DNA of 64,000 nt from Mesotoga prima MesG1.Ag.4.2 (GTDB taxonomy: Bacteria > Thermotogota > Thermotogae > Petrotogales > Kosmotogaceae). Numbering within the stretch: position 1 is the first letter of the stretch; the number at the start of each line of letters is the position of its first letter. The notes beneath the pieces are model-generated. The model was given only the letters and a program-made list of their open reading frames with translations. It did not search any database and was not told the DNA's origin. The DNA is taken from NCBI RefSeq assembly GCF_000147715.2, contig NC_017934.1, positions 372,001 to 436,000 of the forward strand, read 5' to 3'. Positions 54,568 through 61,704 of the stretch are shown piece by piece. The position numbers and the translations under genes are program-made.

Positions 54568-55731
54568 GTGCACATTACCCCTGAGGTTAGGAAGGCCGCA
54601 AGAGAAATAAAGACACCGTTCTTGATAATGGATATGGATTACGTTAGAAACAATTATTTCGACATTGTAAGCCATGTTAGAAATGTCCAGGTGTTTTACG
54701 CGGTTAAAGCGAATTCACACCCCAGGATTATCGAGACTCTTCGGGATCTCGGCAGCAATTTCGATGTAGCTTCACGCGGTGAGATTGAGAAGCTTCTGGC
54801 ATTGGGTATAAGCCCCGAAAGAATGAGTTTTGGAAACACCATCAAGAAAGTCGAAGACATCGCATACGCTTATTCCGTAGGAATAGACTATTATGCTGTC
54901 GACTCGGAAATGGAAGTAGAAAAAATAGCGGCTCACGCCCCCGGAAGTAAAGTCTACGGGAGAATCGCAACCAGCGGTGGAGATTGTGATTGGCCGCTTT
55001 CGAGAAAGTTTGGAACGGATGTCGGTCATGTGATCTCTATCATGGAATATGCCGATCAGCTTGGCCTCGACGCTTACGGTGTTAGCTTCCATGTTGGTTC
55101 TCAAAACTACAACGTAAATAGCTGGGACGATGCAATAAGGGATGCTTCGGAGGTTTTCAAGACTCTTCGTGCCAAGAATATTAACCTGCGCATGTTAAAT
55201 CTTGGCGGAGGAATGCCCGTAAAGCATGTAAGAGAGATCAAGTCTGTAAAGTCTTATGGCGACATAATAAACAGAGCACTGGACAAATACATGTCTTTTG
55301 TTCCTGATCTTGAGCTCTTCATTGAACCAGGCAGGTCCATGGTTGGAAATTCGGCAATTCTCGTCAGTCAGGTGATTCTTCGCAGCAAGAAGGGCAGTGA
55401 AGACTGGGTATATATCGACGCCGGTGTCTTTCACGGTCTAACAGAGACAATAGAAGGTTTCAGGTATGAAGTTCTGACCGAAGGAAAAGTTGACGATACT
55501 AAGATTTCCTTTCATCTAGCAGGACCCACATGTGATTCGGTAGATACTATTTACCACGAGATAGACCTACCGAAAAACATAGGCTACGGAGACATATTGT
55601 ACTTCATTAATGCAGGTGCCTACACAACTGAGTATGCTACGAATTTCAATGGTATTGATGCTCCGAGAGTTCTGTTCGTGGAAGACTTCATAGATGCTGA
55701 AATGCCTATAGAACGAGACTTCATGGAATAA
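54568..55731 (+). CDS. Ornithine/lysine decarboxylase, alanine-racemase-fold type
   Basis: 387 residues from GTG 54568, with GGAGGGATG upstream. It is a group IV PLP decarboxylase: PLP lysine in Y-A-V-K-A-N near 51, H-V-G-S-Q near 175, E-P-G-R-S-M-V-G near 253 and the catalytic C-D-S-V-D near 320. Substrates in this family are ornithine, lysine or diaminopimelate; the C-D-S-x-D motif fits ornithine or lysine decarboxylation to putrescine or cadaverine. It is monocistronic, bounded by its own promoter and terminator. Confidence 0.88.
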   Translation: MHITPEVRKAAREIKTPFLIMDMDYVRNNYFDIVSHVRNVQVFYAVKANSHPRIIETLRDLGSNFDVASRGEIEKLLALGISPERMSFGNTIKKVEDIAYAYSVGIDYYAVDSEMEVEKIAAHAPGSKVYGRIATSGGDCDWPLSRKFGTDVGHVISIMEYADQLGLDAYGVSFHVGSQNYNVNSWDDAIRDASEVFKTLRAKNINLRMLNLGGGMPVKHVREIKSVKSYGDIINRALDKYMSFVPDLELFIEPGRSMVGNSAILVSQVILRSKKGSEDWVYIDAGVFHGLTETIEGFRYEVLTEGKVDDTKISFHLAGPTCDSVDTIYHEIDLPKNIGYGDILYFINAGAYTTEYATNFNGIDAPRVLFVEDFIDAEMPIERDFME

Positions 55732-55757
55732 AAAGAGCCCCGAATAGGGGCTCTTTT
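55731..55757. terminator. Bidirectional terminator between decarboxylase and rhomboid genes
   Basis: AAAAGAGCCCC (55731-55741) pairs with GGGGCTCTTTT (55747-55757) over a 5-nt loop, with A and T runs on both sides. It can end both the plus-strand decarboxylase gene and the minus-strand operon. Confidence 0.92.
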
Positions 55758-55761
55758 TAAT

Positions 55762-56610
55762 TCACAGGAACCTTCTAAGTCTTTCGAACTCCTCTTGAGA
55801 GAGAAGATCCCTTTTATACAGCTCCCAGAGAACTTTGGATCCTATCTCCTGGTCCTTGAGACTACTCAGTTCGCTCCTGAGCTGAGCAATTCTAATAGTC
55901 CTCTCCTCAGATCTATTGTCTTTCATGCCGTTAAGGACTGGTATATACTTGACTAAGATATCTCGCGAGGCTTCTTCTGGAGTCTTTTCCTTTACCCTTG
56001 TGTAGACTCTTCTAGATCTAGCAGACCTTGCATATGCCGGCTTGGCAAACCAGCCTATTATAGCTCCGACAACAAGACCTCCTATGTGGGCAGCGTTACT
56101 GATTCCGGGAATGCTGAAACCAAGAAAGAGGTTAATCAGGATAATCGGTAGCAGAGAGTATCCAGTGATAGAACGCAGAACTACCGGAGTGTCTTTTTTC
56201 AGTCCAAGAGTGAACAGGATTCCAACCAGGCCAAAAATCGCGCTACTCGAGCCAATTGTGAATGCAGTAGAAAAGGCTGCTGCGCTAAGACTTCCGCTTA
56301 TTCCAGTAACGAAATAGAAGAGAAGATACCACTTTGATCCATAGACTCCTTCGACTACATGACCGAGCTGGAAAAGTGCCCACATATTGAAAAGAATGTG
56401 CATTAAATTGCCGTGAAGAAAGAGAGCAGTTAGAGGAGTATATATCAAACCGTTTGAAAGAGCAAATCTGCTTACGCCTCCATAGACTGTTATAAGATCA
56501 CGGTAGCTTATTCCTTGCGGACCTCTGAATAGTCCCATAAACGCGACAAGAAGATACACGATTACGTTTATGATTATCAGGGTTATTGTTGCACTTCTAA
56601 ATCGAATCAA
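55762..56610 (-). CDS. Rhomboid-family intramembrane serine protease with SHOCT-like tail
   Basis: A 282-residue protein. Six to seven membrane helices span about 8-190. The catalytic dyad is Ser122 in G-S-S-S-A-I-F-G and His175 in A-A-H-I-G-G, and loop motif H-G-N-L-M-H-I-L-F-N-M-W near 66-77 is intact, so it should be an active protease. Residues 211-282 form a soluble C-terminal module that ends L-L-S-Q-E-E-F-E-R-L-R-R-F-L, a SHOCT-like pattern, which is also present in the neighbouring membrane protein. Confidence 0.9.
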   Translation of the reverse strand: MIRFRSATITLIIINVIVYLLVAFMGLFRGPQGISYRDLITVYGGVSRFALSNGLIYTPLTALFLHGNLMHILFNMWALFQLGHVVEGVYGSKWYLLFYFVTGISGSLSAAAFSTAFTIGSSSAIFGLVGILFTLGLKKDTPVVLRSITGYSLLPIILINLFLGFSIPGISNAAHIGGLVVGAIIGWFAKPAYARSARSRRVYTRVKEKTPEEASRDILVKYIPVLNGMKDNRSEERTIRIAQLRSELSSLKDQEIGSKVLWELYKRDLLSQEEFERLRRFL

Positions 56611-56624
56611 TTTTCTTCCTCCCG

Positions 56625-57545
56625 CTAAACTAAGAGTCTTGTTAGTCTGTTGAATTCATTTTCCGTCAGTAATTGCTTTGAGAGAAGATCATTGAGAAGT
56701 GATCTCGCCTGATCGGATTTTAAGTTGCCAAGATCCTTGAAGAGAGAAGCGATAATCAGCTTTCTATCATCGCTTTCTTCAGAAGAAGCCAGACTTCTTG
56801 AATACTTCTCAAGAATCTCTTCACTTATGGATTTCGATGGTTGTTCTTCCTTTTCCTTCTTAATGTTCTTCGCTTTGTCTTTGAATGACTCTTCGAGCTC
56901 ATCCAGCTTCTTCTCGATCTGATTATGGAACCTCTGTATCGCGGCCAACCTGTATCTCATGAACCAGCTGAATAGACCATAAGTGATCAGAGTGAAGATC
57001 ACCATAATTACTACAGAAAGTGGCTTAAGTATCAAGACTGGTATATTTCTCTGTTTACTCTCGAGTGACTGAATCTTCATCTCATCGTTGTACAGCATTG
57101 TTATCAGCTTCCCATAAAGAAAAATCGAAGCTATGCCGGTTATGAAGAACAGCCAGCTTGAAAGAACATATCCACTACCCAGCAAGGTGATCAGCTCTTC
57201 CATGCTCATAGTATCAAGACTCATATCAATGTTTTCAATAATTGCCCTAATGATGTATAAACCGGCAAAATTCATTGTTAAGTATGAAGCCGAGTAAAGA
57301 ATTACCCATATTCTAGAATTGCCCGCGATCTTCTGCTCCGCACAATTCTGCGGTTTGACGTAACCTTTTTTCTTCATGGTGGCAAGATGACGATCGCGGT
57401 TCCACGCAAGAATGTACCATATGTAAAGACTTATCGTCATTCCGATTACCGACATTGTCATTGATACCGTGGCGCTTGAGAAAAAAATCGAGGCGTAAGT
57501 TAAGAAGCCGCCCACAAAGAAAATATAAGGTGAAAGTCTGATCAA
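56625..57545 (-). CDS. Multi-pass membrane protein with the same C-terminal SHOCT-like module
   Basis: A 306-residue protein with five membrane helices in the first 195 residues (about 8-25, 27-45, 78-97, 125-142, 170-190), then a coiled-coil stretch with many Lys and Glu (about 200-235) and a C-terminal module (238-306) ending L-L-T-E-N-E-F-N-R-L. I recognise no enzyme or transporter family. It overlaps rqcH by 4 bp and precedes the rhomboid gene by 14 bp, so the two tail-sharing proteins should be co-made. Confidence 0.8.
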   Translation of the reverse strand: MIRLSPYIFFVGGFLTYASIFFSSATVSMTMSVIGMTISLYIWYILAWNRDRHLATMKKKGYVKPQNCAEQKIAGNSRIWVILYSASYLTMNFAGLYIIRAIIENIDMSLDTMSMEELITLLGSGYVLSSWLFFITGIASIFLYGKLITMLYNDEMKIQSLESKQRNIPVLILKPLSVVIMVIFTLITYGLFSWFMRYRLAAIQRFHNQIEKKLDELEESFKDKAKNIKKEKEEQPSKSISEEILEKYSRSLASSEESDDRKLIIASLFKDLGNLKSDQARSLLNDLLSKQLLTENEFNRLTRLLV

Positions 57546-59230
57546 TTCCTTCCCACCATCTCTTTCGTAAGATCAACTGTAATCGATTCGAACTTTCTGT
57601 ATGTGACCATTCCCGGTTTAGCTCCTTTTGGCTTTTTTACGTTTTTCACTTCAGTATGTGCTACCTCTACCTTTCCAGACTGCCTTCCCCTGGAATACTT
57701 TGCTGCTAGAAGAGAACCATAAAGAATCGCCTCTGGAGTGATCTCTTTTCCAGCTTTTTTAAGTATAACATGTGCTCCGGGAATGCCTCTTGCATGGAAC
57801 CAGATATCGTCCCTTGAGGCGTTCTTCGTTATTTCATCATTCTCAATGTTGTTCCTTCCAACGAGAAATTTAAACCCGTTTCTTTCGAAGACTCTCGGGC
57901 CAGACTTCTGTGACCTCTTCTTTCTCTTTTTATCTATCTTTTCTTTTCTTTTTATGCCAGCTTCTTCCAGTTCAGAAGAGAACTCCCGAACGTCTTCCAG
58001 CGATTCTGCCTGTGAGACCATTTCCTTTAGCTGATCAAGGTAGTTTACTTCGTCACGCAAAACTCTTAACCTTTTCTTTAGTTGAATCTCCTTGCGCAGA
58101 GATTTGCTGTAATATTTGAAAAAAAGCTGCGCGTTTTCCGATGGCGTTAGCCTACTGTCCAGAGAGATTTCGACTGTTTCACCTGTCTCCCAGTCTTCAA
58201 GCTCCACCGTTTCCCTTCTTTCTCTTAGCCTATATAGATTTGCGGTAATAAGTTCTCCGTATTTTTTGAAATCCCTGTAATTCTCAACTTCTGACAGTTC
58301 CGTTTCTAACTTATCGATCAACTTGAAAAGACGTTTGAACGATTTGTCAATCTTCCTTATTATTGACTGCTTTCTCCTGTCAACCTCTGTTTCTGCTCCT
58401 GAAGATTTTATTGCGCGTCTAATAGCTTCCGACGCCCCAACCTTTTCGCAACGGCCTTTATGATCGAGAGGTATGGGTGAGATTTCAGCTCCCTTTGTCC
58501 CGTCAATCACAAAAAGCGATCTTCCGTTGGTGTCCAGAGAAAGGCTCATTAGGAATTCTGCAACTTCATCAAGACGTTCTTCCCGAAGACTGGATGGAAC
58601 AACATCTTCAATCTGCAAGAAGCCCACGATATTCTCTGCGGTTGCTCTCGAAAAGCCTGTAAACGACTTCATTATTGCTCTTGAAAGGGTATCTCCTGAG
58701 TGAAGGAGCGTTAGAGTAATATTTTCTTTAGACAGGTTTCTAAGAGATTTTCCTGGACTATCTGGCGGATAATACTTCACATTTCTGGCGAGAGTTCTCT
58801 TTGAGCTGATCATCTCTCTAAATACCTGTAGTATTCTTTCCTCCTCGTCAAGTACCATGATGTTAGACCCTGGCCCAATGAATTCTGCGATTACCGAGTA
58901 TTTGTTTCTTTCTCCAAAGGCATCTCTACCTTCAAAATCCATTCTTGTTATTCTATCCATGTCTAACTGAGCGATTTTTGTCAGAAAGAAGCCGTTGATG
59001 TGTCTTCTCAAAAAGAGACTGAAAGGGGTCTCGATCGATGGAGAATTCTGATTTCTGTTGCTCTCAATTATATAAGGCGATGATGGATTGAGAGAGATTT
59101 CAATTCCCCTTTTCGAGAATTTGAAGAAGAACTCGCTTCTTCCTATTTGGTATACCTGTCTCAGTTGCTGACCAGAGACATCAGATATTTCAGCCAGGAC
59201 TCTCTGGAGAATCAGACCATCGAACACCAT
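57542..59230 (-). CDS. rqcH: Rqc2 homologue RqcH (NFACT family)
   Basis: A 562-residue NFACT protein: NFACT-N (about 1-180), a helical coiled-coil middle (about 270-410) and NFACT-R (about 430-540, D-D-I-W-F-H-A-R-G-I-P-G-A-H-V-I). Asp92-Arg93 match the DR motif needed for alanine tailing in Bacillus RqcH. RqcH marks nascent chains stalled on 50S subunits with C-terminal alanine. The RqcP partner gene lies at 12.8-13.0 kb. Its start overlaps ispE by 19 bp. Confidence 0.93.
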   Translation of the reverse strand: MVFDGLILQRVLAEISDVSGQQLRQVYQIGRSEFFFKFSKRGIEISLNPSSPYIIESNRNQNSPSIETPFSLFLRRHINGFFLTKIAQLDMDRITRMDFEGRDAFGERNKYSVIAEFIGPGSNIMVLDEEERILQVFREMISSKRTLARNVKYYPPDSPGKSLRNLSKENITLTLLHSGDTLSRAIMKSFTGFSRATAENIVGFLQIEDVVPSSLREERLDEVAEFLMSLSLDTNGRSLFVIDGTKGAEISPIPLDHKGRCEKVGASEAIRRAIKSSGAETEVDRRKQSIIRKIDKSFKRLFKLIDKLETELSEVENYRDFKKYGELITANLYRLRERRETVELEDWETGETVEISLDSRLTPSENAQLFFKYYSKSLRKEIQLKKRLRVLRDEVNYLDQLKEMVSQAESLEDVREFSSELEEAGIKRKEKIDKKRKKRSQKSGPRVFERNGFKFLVGRNNIENDEITKNASRDDIWFHARGIPGAHVILKKAGKEITPEAILYGSLLAAKYSRGRQSGKVEVAHTEVKNVKKPKGAKPGMVTYRKFESITVDLTKEMVGRN

Positions 59231-60081
59231 TTCTCATTCAGCTCCTCTGAAGTAACAAAACTGTATCTTCCCTTGCAACCCTCAAAAAGGGAAAAGATCG
59301 CTGAGCCCGAACCAGTCATCATTGTCTTAATGGCACCGCCATTCTTATTAGAGAGCATTGAGTGGCAATCTCTTATCATGGGAAAGCGATCAAAGATGGA
59401 CTTTTCGAACGTATTGTAAGACATACGCCTTACAGCTTCAATGTCATGACTTTTAAGGGCAAGGTAGTATTTCTCAGCCATTTCACAATCGAGATGCAGT
59501 TCGGGGTTATCTTCATCTATGAACTCGTAAGCAAGGGGAGTTGAGACCTCAATGCCGGGGAAGGAAAGTTCGACTGAATATCCAGAGACATCACCGGGAA
59601 AACTCAAGATCTCTCCCCTTCCTGAAGCTATCGCCGTTCCTCCTTTGAGAAAGAAAGGTACGTCGCTGCCAACATTTGAGGCGATTCTCAAGACTCGCTC
59701 TTCATCAATCTTGAAAAGCCCCGCTAAATACTTCAGGAGTGCTGCGGCATCTGAACTTCCCCCACCCAGTCCTGCGCCCGAGGGGATTCTCTTCTTCAAT
59801 TCCAGACCTATTTCTATTCTCCGGTCTATCTCACTCTCTATTTGCTCAATGACTTTATAAAGAGTGTTCTCCTTGTCCCAGCGGAGAGATGTATTGCATT
59901 TGAAGTATAACTTCCTTGTATCATGCTTTACGAACAAATCGTCGTAGAAATCGATTGTCTGGAAGACAGTGCTAATCTCGTGGAATCCGTCGCTTCTGCT
60001 CTTACCTACCGCAAGGTAAAGGTTTATTTTTGCCGGGCATCTCAGTTTAACAGAAGATAATCTAGAACTATTTGAGACCAT
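59212..60081 (-). CDS. ispE: 4-diphosphocytidyl-2-C-methyl-D-erythritol kinase
   Basis: A 289-residue GHMP kinase. C-P-A-K-I-N-L-Y-L near the N-terminus and P-S-G-A-G-L-G-G-G-S-S-D-A-A near 95-108 (ATP loop) are diagnostic; T-G-S-G-S-A-I-F near 265 closes the fold. IspE performs the fourth step of the methylerythritol phosphate route to isoprenoids. The start overlaps the Nudix gene by 40 bp, and no clear ribosome-binding site precedes it, so the true start may lie slightly inside. Confidence 0.94.
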   Translation of the reverse strand: MVSNSSRLSSVKLRCPAKINLYLAVGKSRSDGFHEISTVFQTIDFYDDLFVKHDTRKLYFKCNTSLRWDKENTLYKVIEQIESEIDRRIEIGLELKKRIPSGAGLGGGSSDAAALLKYLAGLFKIDEERVLRIASNVGSDVPFFLKGGTAIASGRGEILSFPGDVSGYSVELSFPGIEVSTPLAYEFIDEDNPELHLDCEMAEKYYLALKSHDIEAVRRMSYNTFEKSIFDRFPMIRDCHSMLSNKNGGAIKTMMTGSGSAIFSLFEGCKGRYSFVTSEELNEKWCSMV

Positions 60082-60620
60082 GTTTCCATACTCTCCCTGT
60101 ATTCTGAAAGAACTTTAATTTCAGCCATTGCACCAGTGAATTTTTCCTTTTCGTTGAAGCCGCCGAAATCCACTTCAGCTATATAAACTACACCAATGTG
60201 GACTCTGCTGACCTCAGTCTGTAGATCATTTAGGATTCCCAAATAACCCATGCTGTGGATTTTCACAGATACTTCTTCGCGGATTTCGCGCTGGAACCCG
60301 TTCTCAAAGGCCTCCCATGGAAGCCTTCCATCCTCTGGATTTATGTGTCCACCCACTCCAATCGAATATAGTTCATGAAGGCGAGCTTCGCCCTGCTTTT
60401 TTGTCCTCTTCATGAGAAGATACTCGTCGCGATTCCTGAAAACCGCGTACGGTATGATCTGCCTCATCGATTCATCGTTTTCTGCTTCAGAGCGACGTAC
60501 AAATCTTCCGAATCTCTCAACTTTTTTCTTTATCTCATCTAAAGGAAGAGCCAGCAACCCGTTGCGGGTTGCCAGCTCTCCCAGACAGTCGACATCGACT
60601 ACGAGAACTCTTTCTTCCAA
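60042..60620 (-). CDS. Nudix-family hydrolase of unknown substrate
   Basis: 192 residues from TTG 60618-60620, with AAAGGAG upstream. The Nudix core is recognisable (G-V-G-G-H-I-N and R-E-I-R-E-E near 128-133), but the glycine that opens the box is displaced by one residue, so the signature is imperfect. The N-terminal 60 residues are extra and charged. It follows the frameshifted lipoprotein gene by 14 bp and precedes ispE with overlap. Confidence 0.78.
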   Translation of the reverse strand: MEERVLVVDVDCLGELATRNGLLALPLDEIKKKVERFGRFVRRSEAENDESMRQIIPYAVFRNRDEYLLMKRTKKQGEARLHELYSIGVGGHINPEDGRLPWEAFENGFQREIREEVSVKIHSMGYLGILNDLQTEVSRVHIGVVYIAEVDFGGFNEKEKFTGAMAEIKVLSEYRESMETWSQIVLDYLLLN

Positions 60621-60634
60621 AACTTTCTCCTTTA

Positions 60635-61704
60635 CTACCAGCTATGATCCGGGAACAGCACCATAGAAGAGCCTCTCAGAACGCTAAACGCAATTGCTTC
60701 TTCATTGAAGTCGCTTGAAGGCAAGGTCTTCTCTACTGCTATAACCCCAAAATAGTGTTCGTCGTCCCAAAGAGATCTTTCGGGCATTAGAACAGATTCG
60801 TAAATGGTGAAGTCTGTGTATATTGCGACTGCCTCTTCGAATTCACCAGAACTTGGGTGTAATAACTGTTAATCTTGACTAAATGGGTGGCCAGATTATC
60901 AATCTTCCTGGCCCTGAAGAGCCACAACTCATCCTTAGTACGATCGATGTTCTCAACAGAAATCTTCCAACCGGTTGGTCTCCAACCACTAAACGTGACT
61001 GGTTTGATTCGAATACTCCAATTATCGGAGACTGGTGCGCTGTTGAAGAGTGTTGTCATCTGGCTTGATGAGTATGCACTTTTCGTGAGACTTTGCCAGT
61101 TCTGAAAGAAGACCTCCCCTTGACTGAATATGTCGCTCGCAGACATTGGTAGTATTCCCAACAACAGCCTCTGGGCGAATGGATCAAATCCTACAGCGGA
61201 TTCTAGATAATCCTCTCTGTACCTTACGAAAGTTGGAACTCTTACTGATGGAAAGCTCATTCCACTAAACCAACTGGAGGGTTCATTAAATGAAGCTCCG
61301 ATCTTTTCAAAAACCTCAACCAGAACGGATTCCTTTACATTGTAGGCGATATTCTCGCTTCTTGATACGTAACCACCACTGAAATTCGCATATACAGTGA
61401 CTTTTACTTCGCTGTTTTCGGGGGCACTTGGAAGATATACTACTGCAGTGTCGAAGCTTTTCTTTTTGAGATTATCAGTGGTAATGATATCCCCGTCCTT
61501 ATTCTCTAGTTTCCAATCGTAGCTGGTCACGTCTACAGTACCAATATTTTCGACCTTAATGAGGATTGGTTTTCCAGGTTCTCTGTTACTTTCTTGAATA
61601 AACAAAACGGGTATCGGAAGCTTAGGAATGCACGAAGAAAATGTTAAAATAAGCATTACGAACAGACCCAGCATCACAAACAACTTTGCTCTTTTCATTT
61701 CCAT
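60635..61704 (-). pseudogene. Lipoprotein gene interrupted by a single frameshift
   Basis: The minus strand encodes a lipoprotein with a signal peptide and lipobox (L-T-F-S-S-C, Cys25), then Ig-like beta-rich segments. The first frame runs to T283 and stops at 60787-60789. At the CCC of 60855-60857 the reading should slip by -1; the new frame is open for 73 more codons to TAG at 60635-60637, ending 14 bp before the Nudix start. The repaired product is about 356 residues. One missing C would explain it: a recent mutation, a sequencing error or, less likely, programmed frameshifting. Function is unknown. Its start overlaps the cca gene by 10 bp. Confidence 0.8.

Noticed and set aside
60551-60580. 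Inverted repeat GCAACCC/GGGTTGC near the start of the Nudix gene
   Set aside because: It lies inside well-supported coding sequence and no U-tract follows on either strand, so it is not a terminator.
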